From Mesaphorura yosii (taxonomy: Eukaryota > Arthropoda > Collembola > Poduromorpha > Tullbergiidae): a stretch of 64,000 nucleotides of DNA. The stretch is from the NCBI GenBank assembly GCA_009869945.1, contig WIXG01000237.1:60254-124253 (forward strand), written 5' to 3'. Each line of letters starts with the position of its first letter. The first letter of the stretch is position 1. A program made the translations under genes and the position numbers. This document shows positions 47,896 through 61,321 of the stretch, in pieces. The notes below the pieces were generated by a model, which saw only the letters and a program-made list of their open reading frames with translations, did no database searches and was not told the DNA's origin.

Positions 47896-50800
47896 ATGGC
47901 TTCGTCGGGCAACGCCAGCGGTAGCAAACCACCTGCAAAATCAGCATCCACTGGACAAAAGCAACCGGGTCTTGATGACGACGAAAATCGAGTGGATTTC
48001 ATTCAACGAACTATGAGTAAGTACGCTACTTAATGGAATATCGAATCTCGATTTCACTCGCCCAACGCATACTGACAACAGCGTAGTTGACATCGCAAGT
48101 ACGCCTTATATTTAAATATACGTGATAGTACGCTGCACCATAAGTCCCATGCTATGCTGGTCGTATCTTGAATTTAGACCGTGAAAAATTAAGTTTAGTC
48201 CATTGTTTAACCGTTAAATTCTTTAATCACCCAATTGAACATCTGAATCAGATGCAGCAGTTGTATATGAATTTGTCCAGTGCTGGAATATCCAATAATG
48301 GTTACTGCTCCAGTTTGCGAGTGGCAGTTTACGATGTACGTAATGCCATTGCAGGAATTACGCTAATTTCCCTGAAGTTACAGCCTAGTTAATATTACAG
48401 CCACAGCCTCGCAGGGTTTTTGGCTATGTCTCCCGTGCATATAAAACCAAATCCTCAACTCAAGCCATTCTCTTCATTCTGTTCAGCCAAATATGAGTTG
48501 TGGATGAGATCGGTTGAATCTAAACGAATTTTGTTCAGATTGGTTCCTCACGATTGGTGCGCACGGTTTCTTTGATAAAGTAATGAAGTTGAAGCGCAGA
48601 CTAACGTTGTGACGTGGACGTAGGTAAATAAGGGAAGACAAGACACGTAGAATTCTGACTGTTCCTGGTGGTGTGAACCTGGAATAGGTAAGCTATAAAC
48701 TGGTAAACTCTTGGTTTAATGTGCAATTACTGAACCGAAGGATGATGAACACGGGCACTGAGCGTTGCCCCAACGCTCAACTTTAACGACCGTTGCGTTG
48801 GCTATGGCAAACGATGAAATCTGGAGGGCATGGGTCCCAGTCTGAAAAACCAAGTCATGACCAAGAGAGAAGAAATTGCCACTGAGATTTCCAAAGTTTC
48901 TTGACGAATTTGTAATCAAGTTTGCTCACTTCTTCAGAGAACTTCAAAATCTGAACATTTTAAGTTTTCTGGTTTATATACATTTTATTAGCGTTCATTA
49001 ACTTTGGAGATTTCATGCGCCCGTATTTTGGCGTTTGCGTTTTTTGTCAGGGCTTTTAGCATTTTCAGTTATGGCGATCGAGGTGTCTTGAGAATTACTC
49101 ATGCGATTGAAGTAAAATGCGTAGGTTGGAAAGCTCCATAAAAATAAAAACACCAAACCCGCAATTAAAGAAAGAAAACGAGAAGACGGTTTGCTATTTG
49201 CTAGTTTTATTCGCCACGGTTTCATGGAATTTAGAGCCTCAGCATTTTTATGGTTTAGTTTAAATCATTCGACAAGCGAAACCGTGCCTGAAGGCGACAC
49301 CGACACACTCCGGAAGAACTCAAACCCTGGAAATTAGCATTGCTAGCATTTCTTACCTTCTCCAACCACAAATACGTACATCACATCGAATCACATGTGG
49401 TCTCATTGTGCTAGCAAATTACGTGGCACACTTTGCTTGCACGCTTCCCATTCGCCATTCGAGCAGGAGGCTTTAATTATGATGGTTTCGCACATGAATG
49501 TACAATCGATGACAAATTTTAGAGTTTAGAACTTTGTTATTCAGCCGCATGTTAACAAAACGACTAAAGTTCTAACGAAAACAAGCCTGTGGATTCGCCA
49601 GTGCGAAAGACAGCTTCTCGTTCTCACGATTTCACGGTATAGCATAGCATATCTCAAGCACAAATTCGTATTCGGTCTTCGGTGTGAGCACTCATCATTC
49701 TTGGCGCATGCCCCTTTTCCAGAACCAGCTTTCTTTCAACGTGACGTTATTTGTCACCGCGTTATTTCTTGTCGGAATTGCAACTGAAATGGAGTCGCTA
49801 ATGTTTTATTGTGGGGCTATTTGCGACTACGCGTCTCAATCTCAACCTAACAACGGTAATCTAACCAACCTCAACGCACGAACGCCATCATGATTTCCTA
49901 GTTCTGAACACGGAGTTGTAACAAAACAAAACAAGCAATGTCGATATTTTGGCTCACCTCAAACGGATAAATAGACCTGCATCTAATGGCATGTATCTAG
50001 TCTTCGATGTGCGTAGAAAGTCTGAATGCTTTCTTCAGAATACTAGAAATTTGCTATCTTTTAGTTGAGAGAGAAGCCAGCGGAAAACGAAAAATTAAAC
50101 CAACGTTCTTCCCCGAAACTGTCTTTGTGGAAGACTCGGACGATCCTGATTTCGACGTGGATGAAGAAGACTCTGGCAGTGGTTCCGGTGGCAAAGGAAG
50201 TTCATCGTCTTCAGATTCTGATGGTTGGTTGGCGCTTGTCCTACGAAGGCTTGAGCCTTGGTCTGTGCACTAAATGAAACGCACTGTTTAATTTCAGATA
50301 CAGATTCAGACAAAAGCGATGATGATGGCGGTAATAGTGACAGCGATGATGATGATGGCAGTGGCAGCAGCTCAGATTCTGACAGCAGCAAATCGGATTC
50401 GGACTCCGACTCCTCAGATGACGAATCTGACGCCCCTAAAACTACTTTACTCAAAACAATGTGGGCTGAATATGACAAGGGTGGTCCGAAGATTCCAGCA
50501 AAGAAAAAGAGAAAGCCCAAGCCGAAGGCTAAACCACCTAAGAATGAATTGAGTGAGGAAGTCATGGCGTCTGTTCTTTCCAAAATTAGATCTGAATCTG
50601 GGGCCAAAAGTGGTTCCGTGTCAGCGGCAGAGTCACAGGTGTCTTCAAATGGGCTTCCAGCTTCTAAAACTAAGAAACAGACCAAGACTAAGGCTAAGGA
50701 GAGCGCAAAGGCAGATAGGAAGAAGAAATCATCTGATGGGGTCAAGAAGAAAGCAAGTACGAAGACTGCTGGCGCCACAACCGAGAGCAAGAAGAAGACT

Positions 50801-53800
50801 AAAGAAAAGAAGATAAAGAAGCGTGCCACTCTTTCTCAATTAGTAACAGATTTTTGTACTGAAATGGGCGACACTCGTGAGAATGTAAGTTGAATTCTGC
50901 GACCTGACGTGATTCATATTTCTGATCAACATCGTCTACCGTCTTCTAGGTGGATTATACCATGAACCCACTTTGCTCAATCTGCCTAAGTCACAAAGCA
51001 ACATATCACATGAATGAAGTTATTCAATGTGATTCCTGTGGAGTATACTGCCACGAAGGTGAACAATTTATTTCCTTCCATCCATTCCATGTAAAATTAA
51101 GATTGGTGCTTACAATCTTTCATGCCTTTCTTTCTTGAAACTTGCAGAATGTTATTGCTTGGTGGAGGAAGATGCTAGCGGTACCTCTTCTTCTTCCACG
51201 GCTCCGTGGTTTTGTGACCCATGCAAGGCTGGCAGCAAAGAAGTTTTCTGTGAACTCTGTCCGAATAAAGGTAAGTTACCACAAATGTACAATTTTGTCG
51301 TAACATTGCTAATTGCTTTCCCTATTTTAAGGTGGATTATTCAAGAGAACCGACAACAGGCTTTGGGCTCATACAATCTGCGCAATGTACACACCAGGAG
51401 CTTTTCAAGGAAGTCAGAAATTACCTGCTGATTTGTCAGGAATTCCAAATTTAAAATGGGGAGGGAAAGTTTGTAGTGCTTGTGATGACGAGAGTTTAGC
51501 TCGAGTTGGCATTCCTGTCAAATGCGACGCGGGCATGTGCAAGGAACACTTTCATATAACATGGTACAAACAGATATGGGTTACAAACATAATTCCACTG
51601 ATAATTTAACTTGACCGAATTCAATCGTCGACAGTGCTCAAAAGCTGGGATTGCTGTCGGACCCGTACGCCACCGCTAATGAAGCCGACCCCTTTTATGT
51701 GTCATGTCGAGCTCATATGCCAAGTGGAATAAGAAAGTAAGCTCATACATCCAAGTGGAATAAGAAAATAAGCTCATATATCCAAGTGTTGATTTTTCCT
51801 TCCTGGCTACGCTGTAATCTCTTAATTTTTCAGGCGTCAAGCGGAGGCGTACAAAGTTTCTCAAGAACAACTGAATAGAAAATGTTTAAGAAAAATTGAT
51901 TTTGAACCTCGGATGCAAGAAATGTTGCAGAAGCATAGAGTAAACTTCATGAAGAAGTTCCGCGGAGAGGAGGAAATGATACATGATCAATGTCGAGGCG
52001 AACCGATAAGTATTCCCGTTGAATTGGAACCTGCAGTACATTTACCCAGCCAGAACAAAAATGACACTCTCCCTTCGCCTGCTTCTGTAGTTGCTCCACA
52101 AAAGAAAGGACGCTTTCTAGAGAATTCCGCATTTGCCGTTTTGACACACCAGAAGAAGGTCCAATTCACAGAATACAATGTTGAAGCAGAGCTCCTTCAA
52201 GAAAAACATGAAAAAACTGTGCAGAAAGTCAGCAAAATGTGGAATGTCAATCCTGGAATCACTGTTGCGTTTGCGGCTTACTATGCAGATCGGCAAAGGC
52301 GCATCGCGGAGTTAACAAAGAAGTGCACGAAAGAAAGGAGAACCAATACATCATTCAGCAACAAAGAGATTAGACTTCACGAGGAGCTGGAGAACAAAGT
52401 TGTGGAGCAGATGGTGTTAAACGATGAAACCTTCCAAATTGAGTCTGAATATAATATTTTAAGAGACATTATCAAGCAGCTTGTATCACCATCATCAGTA
52501 GTGGGTCCAGAGAAACCTGGTCCTTCTTCGGGGAGGAAAAGTAAAAGTCCTTCCCGTCCAGCTCCAACAGCAGCGTCGAAGAAAAGTTCACCCAAGGCGA
52601 CAACAAGCTATTATCCACCTGTAAGGAATGCGACAAGGGAGATGAATGGACGGTTCGCGCCGAAGCTAAAAAAATCGGCTTCCAAACTCGCAAACTCAGA
52701 TAGTAAGCCCGATCAAATTAGTGTACAAATAATCTCTTTAACCTTTTTCATGCTGATACATTTTCTTAGGACTGTTGGCCTTGTACATGTGCTCTGTTTG
52801 TAAAAGGAGTGAGGGACAGCATATGATAATTCAGTGCGACCAATGTAGGAAACATTTTCATGCGTATTGCTTAGACCCACCACTCTCCAAGCTGCCGAAA
52901 ATCGGCCCAACATGTGCCTGGTATGAATGGAATCGCTCTTCATGTTGGGAAAATTTTATTCGTGTAAACGTTGTTTTATTTGTCCATTATTCTTCACAAA
53001 GGATGTGCTCTGACTGCCACGAGGAAGAAAAGGAGGTAAGTGAGGAACAACCGCCCGTGGATGTTGACGCTCCCAGAGCACTGCGCGGACGAACCAACAT
53101 TAAGAAGCCGGTCAAGTACACAAGTGACCGTGATTCGGATTTTGAGGAGCTTGTGCCTGCTTCAAAGCAGCTAAAGATTAGTCCTACAGTTAAAGTTAAA
53201 GAAGAGAAGGAAAGTGTTCCTGAGAAGGTGAAACCGGCGAGGAAAAGACAAGCCGCCCCAAAACGAGAGAGAAAAACTCCTGCTCGTAAATCGGATCCGA
53301 CTCCGGTTCCGGTACCAGTAGTCAAAGAAGAAAATCCAAGTCCCGTGCCAAAGAGGGATGGCGTCGTTCCCTTTGGGGTTGGTTAACTTATAACAACTTT
53401 CTTTTGATTTTGCTCATACGCTAAACTGTGTTGTGTTGGTAGGTTCATTTGACAGGGGCTAGAATGTCACCAGTGGTCAACCTGGGCGTGAACGGAGCAC
53501 TTTCTTCACCACCCACCAAACCTGTAAAACGACGATCCACTCCGAAGAAACAACAAACTCAGATTGATTTTAACGAATTGTTCGCAAACTTCGCAAATAT
53601 GCACAAATGCAGAATTTGCGAAAGGCACGGCGACGAAGACAACCTTGTCAAGTAATTTATCTTACCTTATTTCTAACATAATACTGAAAACCACGAATTA
53701 TTGAACTGCTCTTTCAAGGTGTGACAACTGCAATCAGAACTTCCATTTCCTGTGCTTAACACCGCCAACCGAATACACTCCAAAACGAAAAGGGTTCAAG

Positions 53801-53860
53801 TGGTACTGCATGAACTGTGATGAAGCTGATGACGAACTTCCGATTTCTTTGGTAAGATAA
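47896..53860 (+). CDS. PHF14: PHD finger protein 14 homologue, twelve exons
   Basis: Nuclear chromatin protein; vertebrate PHF14 reads histone H3 tails and influences transcription. Exons: 47896-48016, 50065-50223, 50298-50884, 50950-51058, 51148-51270, 51332-51563, 51635-51736, 51834-52702, 52770-52920, 53002-53377, 53443-53651 and 53719-53860. They give 3,180 nt, or 1,059 residues. Order: an acidic Ser/Asp-rich region, a Lys-rich region, a first PHD finger (CSIC, CDSC, CHEECYC) continuing into an extended PHD (CELCPNKGGLFKRTDNRLWA, CSACDDE, CDAGMCKEHFHITC), a helical linker, PHD2 (CSVCKRSEGQHMIIQCDQC, HAYCLDPPLSKLP) and PHD3 (CRICERHGDEDNLVKCDNC, FHFLCLTPP). This is the PHF14 arrangement. 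The start is the first ATG after an in-frame TAG. The first intron is 2 kb, the others under 125 bp. The end is uncertain: the last exon stops at TAA 53858, but it could instead splice at GTAAGA (53852) to an acceptor at 53925, giving an ending two residues long. Confidence 0.94.
48017..50064 (+). other. PHF14 intron 1, no nested gene seen
   Basis: This 2 kb intron starts GTAAGT and ends CTTTTAG. It contains only short unrecognised open frames on both strands. Long first introns often carry regulatory elements; none is identifiable here. Confidence 0.55.
51711..51788 (+). repeat. Tandem duplication spanning PHF14 exon 7 splice donor
   Basis: About 2.6 copies of a 30-31 bp unit beginning GCTCATA and containing CCAAGTGGAATAAGAAA lie head to tail at 51711, 51741 and 51772. 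The first copy contains the last 26 coding bases of exon 7 and the real donor GTAAGC. The second copy, in the intron, has ATAAGC instead, so its donor is lost. The third copy is partial. Confidence 0.9.
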
Positions 53861-53925
53861 TTTCATATTCAGGATCATAATCGTGATGTACTTTAGATAT
53901 GCACTATAAATATGTATTTTTTCTA

Positions 53926-53931
53926 GAATAA
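53926..53931 (+). terminator. Candidate poly(A) signal of PHF14
   Basis: AATAAA occurs 65 nt after the TAA at 53858-53860. It overlaps the start of the possible alternative last exon, whose acceptor would be CTAG at 53922-53925. Confidence 0.45.
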
Positions 53932-56900
53932 ATAACCATGTTCACTCCAGAAAATTGATAAACGAGTGCTGGTCTCAATTTCCTCCTTGACTTCGATCCA
54001 ATTCCTGAGAAGAAACATGTTGATAATAACATAGTCAAATTGTTATTTAGCTTAGAATTTCAGATTATACTTTACATATTTCAGCAACTCATTGTCGAAT
54101 TGCTCATTTCACTTGTTTTCTGAGTGAAATTCTTGTAATAATTTTTGTACAAAATGACACTTAAGGCTTAAGTGACCTTATTACATTTCGATGCTTGGAA
54201 GCACATTACTTAAACCCAGGTCAGATGTTGCAATTGTAAATATGAACACGACTGGCAAAAACCAAATAGGAAATGTAGAACAAACTTGTATTGTATGCTT
54301 ACTATCTTCAAAGTAGTTTTAATTGTGCTTTGAATTCTTCTTACATACCGCTTCTTTACAGTTTTTATGAAGACTTTACTTTTAATCCTGGAAATATGGG
54401 TCCATCTTATATACTTATATTTTAGATTACATTTGTTACTTGTTTCTGTGTTCTTGCAATTTTAGACTTGATATGATATGTGTGTAGCGTTGAACATCGA
54501 ATTGAAACTCGACTCAGACATAAATAAACTCAAATACACGGTACAATTTCTTGCCTTTTCGCATGCTCATTTTGGTAATTATGGCAAGTGCAGGCTGGCA
54601 AAATATAATCAGACCCATTTAGATTAAACGGGTGCGTGCAAATGTTGGACGCTGAAATTACTGCAAACTACAAGATTACAGGTGGGACCGGCAATCTATT
54701 TATGTCGTGATTCTCGTTGCCATACTGCGGTGTATGCCAGAATTCCGGCCCAAATTCGTTTTTTTCGCATAAAAGCAGTTTCATTTGATGAGGGAAGCTG
54801 TTTAACAATTCTCATTTACCCAATTGTGGCATTAAACGTGCTAGTCGCAAAATATAGATTCTGATGTGTGGAGACTCAGAAACTCGCTGATTTCCGTCTC
54901 CAACGTCCTAAAAGTCAACGCAATGCAATGCAAGCTCTCATACCATAGAACGTATACAGAACTTGATTCATAGCAAAAATGTAAACAAATATTCCTCTCC
55001 ATACATTTGTTCACTTCTACTGGGAGATTTCGTTTCATGCTGTGAAACTGATTATTCAGGCCTTCATTTACGGCATGTGTCCATCTTGTCGAAGTCCAAG
55101 TTGATTGGTTACAGGATTCAATCATCATTTATCATGCTTCCTTCGCTACTCACCGTTTTATTGCAATAATGATTAATGAAGATGATCAGAATTCAGAATC
55201 GTAATGCAAATCGACATGAGGATCTCGAGAGCGTGCCTCGGCTCGCTTGGATGAAAATACGCAAGCTCAATTATTTCAAATGAGTGAGAGATGCAGCGAT
55301 GCTATAAATAAACATGTGACTCATTTCTAATTTGAAGTTTAGATTGTGGCATTATTTTGAATGGCTTTCTTATGATTGTTTAATAAAATCAAGCATTTAA
55401 GCTCGCATTAAGAATAAAGGTCAAAGTATTTGGTGAGTGGAACGATGAGTCAGTCAATCTGTCAACATCTTCGCGTCTTTGAAACTATTGAGCAGCTTAG
55501 GGTTTTATTACATCGTAAAATCTGTGCAGTTCAATCTATGCAGTCTTTCGTCAGTGCATGCAAAAATGACTCATCCTTCGACTGGTTGCCTACCCAAACT
55601 TTGCCCGTTCCGGGTCCTTTCGTGTTTCGCCGCAGTTTCCGTGTTTTCGCGCTACATTTTCCATAAAGTGACTTGGAGCTGAGAACTCGTGAAGTATTTT
55701 CTCACATTATACTTTTGCCTTCAATATGGCAGAGAAATGAAAGGTGAAAGTTCAAAACAATTTGTCTTGTCAGTTACACCATATATTAGATTATGTTACG
55801 TACAATATTTATCTTTTCCTTGTTGATGGGAGCCTGAAATCTGGATCCAAGGCCAACTCACTAATTCATGAGCTAATGCTGACATGAAATGAAGGCCAGG
55901 AGCAGTAAAGAATAAAGGAAGATTTATGGACGTTATGCATCCGTCAAAAACATGAATTCTTGTTAAATGAAATTATGACTGGCAGAAATAGAAGCAAGCA
56001 GCAGCTTCCAGTTTCCATTTTTTTCCAGTGAGGGTGAGCCACGTCAAGCATTTCTGGAACATAACACAGGGACAAATTACAATTTGCAAAAGCAAGCACA
56101 GCGAAGCTTTTTATTAACGGATATGCGACAGCGACAAGCAGGCGGTGGCGATGACAGACCGGCTACGAAGGCAGATGATTGAGTTACTCTTTCTGCTCTT
56201 TCATTGACGATATTAAATTACAGGTTGTGCTTGGGGCTGGGCTCCGCTTTAGGCAAAGCCAAGAAATTAATAATGGAACAGGTAATAGGCTGTTTCCTAC
56301 CACAAAGTCGTACTAATGTGGACGCAAAGCAGGCTATGCATATTCACAGACGCAGACACCGTCCCGAATCGGCTTTGTAACTGATTCTGAGTCCTGATTC
56401 GCTCGTATTTGTCATGTCATGATGAAAAATCGATTGAAAAGTGGCTGTTTCGGGAAATTCAATAATATTGATTCATTATAAACTTCACTAGACAGAGTTT
56501 TATGGAACAGGAATCGTAATGAGAGTTAAATGCAGCATTTAATGGCCGTAGTCGTAACTCTCATAACATATCGTAGTTTGGCTTGGGCTGTGCGAGACAT
56601 ATACATACGACTCTTGTATAGCTAATTGAGCTTGCAAGTCTTCTTCCCTCGGCTCGGCTTGCGCTCGTCAAATGAGTGCAGCAGTCAACAAAGAACTGAT
56701 TTATGACTCTTTCAGGCACGATGCTCTTTTTGCCTGCCGAGCTGCCGTGACTTTGTGCTACTGTGCTGCTGGTCTGTGCCACGACTTAGCTACGGCTATT
56801 GTGGCTAATGGTCGGTGAATTGAGTCCATGACATTTAAAATTAAGTAACTCATGTCATATTACTTCAAATTACTTGGTTACATGCCGTTATGATAGACTG

Positions 56901-59900
56901 GGGCATGACTCCAACCTTTACAATGTGATAGTTTACCCTGTTACCCTTTTGCTTGTCATGACACGACGTATCTCCTCAACAGAATGCGAAGCATTAATGC
57001 TTGTTGGCGTACGACGTTGTTATAAAACTGTACGTTGGTATCAATAGCAAAATCATCATGTCGCCGAAGTCAATGTAAACATTTATCAACCCATTTGAAC
57101 CTGAAGCCAGGAAGGACACGAGCAGCAAGCAGTAGCTAATTGAAGTATGATTTTAATTGAAGAATGCCCATTCGTCAAAGGAAGAAAGAAAGTGCAATAA
57201 TAAAAGCGTGAAAGGAAAAGAACTGTCAAGACGCGCAAAAGCGGTCAACGTTCCACAGTAAACTGTGGAAGATTTGAGCTGCAAGCAAGAAAGCAAATGA
57301 GTTTCGGCTTCCTCCAAGAATTCTTGGCAAGAAGGCTTGGCCTTTCTTGTCGGTTTACTTTCTTGCCCTTTCGCTATTCAAACCAAAGCAAGTAATGAAC
57401 CAGTCAGTTTTAGTTTATTTATTCTGTAATTCGAGGGAGAAAAGTAGTGGTACGGCTCTTGTTTTGACTGTTTTTCCTTCGTTCCCGCACTAAACGCGCT
57501 GGCGTCGGTATTGATCTACTTCACCATACAAAATTAAAGTGAAAGTGCGCCCGAGAGCGTAAGAACGGGCAAGACAATAGAAAACCCAAGCCAAATTGCT
57601 GACTTGGTAACTCATCACTTGCGATGTCACGACACGACGCACTGAGCATTTGTCGCATTACAAAAGGGTTGAAGTTGAGGTGGGGAACCCTCCTCGTCTG
57701 ACCAGGCTGCTATTTGCTCTGAATAAAGCACGGGCAGAATTTGAATGAAGGCATTTTTTGAACCCGGCGAAACTCGAGAAGAGTGCACCGGCAGTGCGCA
57801 TTATTAATGACCCGAGACGATGTGGACGCCAAAAGTGCATACTTTACAAGTATTACATCAAGCTTCAAAATTTTATCGACAGACTCAATCCTCGTTTCAC
57901 CTACCGACCGGGGAGCAATGAATTTCAAATATCAACAGCGCCTGCCACGCCATACTAGTGCCACTTTGTTTACTAACACGACCAGCCAACTCATGTCAAA
58001 TTGTTGCAGCAGAACAGGCACAGCAGCAGGACGAACATAAACACGAGACGAACCGAAGTACTGTCTGTCGTGCCATGCCGTGGCGTCGTCGTTGGCGAGC
58101 ACTTGAGCCGTGCATATCCATGATAAATTGATTCATTGCACTGCACAGCGGAATTAACACAGAATGCAGATGCATTCGCATACGCATATCGCGTATACAA
58201 AAAATGAGAGTGCGTGTACTTCGTGTATTCTATTATGGCCTCCTATTTCCGTTTTGGAGTGTAATGCAAGAATAATGATGACGCATATCTCTCCTACCAC
58301 CGCAAACAAGTACACTTCACGATCTGATGAGAGTTTGATGTGAATTCTGTGATATTCAAGTGCTTAGGCCGTGGCGTTGCATTGCATAATATTCAAATAC
58401 CTTGTTAAACCATCACATCGTTGATCGTTTATCGCTATCCAGGTTTCTGCTAAATGGGCGGCCAGACCGACAGCAACAGCAAAGAGTTGCCTGTAATTGA
58501 ATCTCACATCGTGAAGTGTTCATCCCTTTTCATTTTAGGCAACAATCAGCAACGTTTCCCCCGCGCGCTGAACAAAGTCGTGCAAAAAGTCAAAGCTTAA
58601 GGCAAATCTGTTCCATCAATACTTGGCGCGCCATGCCTTGCCTGGCTCGTATTGTTGCACGTCTTTCTCATCATTACTGCTATACAACATCGGTGATTGT
58701 TGTTCCATGTAATTTATTACGCTCATCTCACAAAATAATAATAATTGTAGCAACGCAAGTCCGTCAAGCCAAAGTCAAGCACAAACCGGCCTTTGTGCTT
58801 GCTAATGGTAAAGACAAATACAGACGGTTGTGTGCTTATGAGCGAGTACAAAATCATGAAGTGGGGTAAATGCGAGATTTTTTGCGAGGACGAGAAAATC
58901 TCGTTGAACTTGAACCCAGTTGGACGAGAGCATAAACTCGCTCGGCTCGCTGCTTGGCAGAAGTACACACGTCCAAGTCCACGTGCATTGGTTGTGTAAA
59001 ATGTGTATCGCTCTTTACACGCTACGCCGCTCACACTTGTATAGACTTGTAGTTTGCCAACTGGAACGAGGGACCAGCAGCATTTGCGAAACTCCAGCTC
59101 CAGGCACGGGCACGCATGCAATAAAAATTTCCATACGAAATGCCTCAATTCAGGCTTTTGTCCACCCCACAAGAAAAAAAAGACTCCATAGCTTGCCAAC
59201 GGAATGCAAATGCAGCTTTCAAGCGTAAAATAATTATCCGTATGAGAAAGTCTCCAATTTCATGATAACCACATTGCCGAATGCCGACATTGCATGGAAC
59301 ACTAGACACTAACACGAATGGCATTTTGTTGTTGTTTTACAACGCTTAGCAACAGCATAGAATTTTTCACTATTCGCTCTGGAGCCATACAGCGTGTAAA
59401 ACAAGATGCGCAGGCTTTCTCCAGCATTGCAACTCCGGAAGCTACGGCATCGATAAGAGAAAATTGGCATGTATGCTTTATTCTGTATGTCTGGAACAAT
59501 ATTGCATTTGGCAAACTTGAGCATTTTCCCAAGTATATATTGGCTCTGGTTCCATTACGACCGACCGAGTTACGACTACACTGACTTTCTCGGTCCTTTC
59601 CTTTCCCTTTCGTTTCTTGCCTGGTTCGATGCAATAGGCAATACTGATGGAGCGGGGATAACGAATCGAGTACGGTACAACACAAAGGGAAAGATAGGCT
59701 TTTGCCTCGCTTAAAACTGCGCATTGCCAAAATTTCGTACTTTTGCCACTTGCCATACTCGCTTTGCTCTTGCTATGCTCGTGCTGGCTTTCTACAGCAG
59801 CATACGGACATGTACGGGCTGCTCTCTTCACATGCAGGGAAATTCTCCTCCCTTTTCTTTCGGTTTGACATTTCGCAAGACGTGGTCGTACTTCCTTCTG

Positions 59901-61321
59901 CCGTGCATGAACTGACATACAAACTGGAACTGGGATAAAGCAAGAAAGCGCAATTTGTCGGGCTGCAGGTTTCATTGGTGTCAGGACCGAGCCACCACAA
60001 CAGCAACAGCGAGAATCTGTCACAATCCTCGGAACCAAAGTACGGAACGCGTTGTCGGTTGTTATGTTGTGAATCTTGGGTTAAATTACAACCCATCACC
60101 GATCCTCGATCCAGTCAGTGTTGGAATACAGTAGTAACATCAAAGAATCAAAACACAACAGACGAGAACGCACAGTTAATATTTTTGCACGCAAGTACTC
60201 CGCGATCCGCGTGTTGTTAGTTGCCTCTGTGTTGTGTATTCAGTTGTTTCAATCTACTGTTTGTACGCAACGCGAGCGAGCGAGTCAGTCAATCTTGTTG
60301 GGTGGATCCTACATTTTTGTGTCTGTCTATCTCACACAAACTAAACCACTCTCGCTCTGCTTCTGTACTGGACACACGCTGAATTATATTCTCAATCCAA
60401 ATAATCACCATCATCTCGTTCGCCTGCTCGCTCGCTCTTTAATGGCCTGAGACTGTAAACTCAACTGTGCGCGATCCAGAGTATTAAACGAGTTGGAATC
60501 TCACTTTGGTATTTGCTCGGAGAGCGTGCATTTGCTTAACTGGCCCATAATAGAAAGTAAATTGCGAGCAGCGCATAAAATTCTGGAACTGGAATCGACC
60601 GAGTTGGATTTCTTTCGCACTCGTGCTCGCAATTGAAGTTTGACCCACAGAGTCTTCACTTCGAGTTACGAGCAAAAGTGGTTGAGAAACAACAAAAAGG
60701 ATTTGAAGCCTCTCAGCACGCCACGAAAAAGTGCTTCGTACTTCGAGACACAAGACGACGACGAGACTCATCCTCCACACCAATTTTGTCAGTTTTTTGC
60801 TGTTTCGTTGTAATTTTGATAATTCCACTCCAGCAGTTCGCCTATTCGTCATCTTCTCTTCCCCTTCATGATTTCATAAATTGAGTGACTAGGGAAATTA
60901 CTCAGCGTGCAAATATTGTGCGTGTATTGTGAAACTCGTAATTCTAATTCATCGCAATCACGTGAAATAGTGGCCAACAATACTCCGAGAGCGCATTGTG
61001 AAGTGAAGTGCGTGAAATCATCGCCTCGCCGTCGTGTTAATCTTGCGGCCAGCCTAGAGTCCGGCTCCGAGTCAGAGTTTGGTTTCATTTCGCATTGCGT
61101 TTCTGCTGCGAAAGGATTAAGAGTCTGCAATTTGAATACATTACAAAGTACGTGGTCCAAAGATCATGCATGTTGTGTGTTAATTGTGTTAGTCCAGGAT
61201 TTAAGACTTGAGCTTTGCGATTTATTGGCCATTCATTCATTAAAGACAGTGACAGTGACAGCAAGCGTCCATCTCATTGAATTCTTAAACAAGCAACTCC
61301 GTCCCAAATCATTCAAAAAAA
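53932..61321. other. Intergenic, no gene supported
   Basis: This stretch of about 7.4 kb between PHF14 and Fasciclin-1 is AT-rich at first and has many short overlapping frames on both strands between 57.6 and 61.2 kb; none has a recognisable domain. The high end must contain the Fasciclin-1 promoter and leader, including CA- and GAG-rich stretches near 60.2-60.5 kb. No RNA gene was recognised. Confidence 0.55.

Noticed and set aside
48168-48392. 74-codon frame inside PHF14 intron 1
   Set aside because: No domain, no splice partners in phase with exons 1 or 2, and no similarity.
50095-50829. 244-codon minus-strand open frame rich in Ser and Leu
   Set aside because: It is the antisense of the acidic Ser/Asp repeat region of PHF14.
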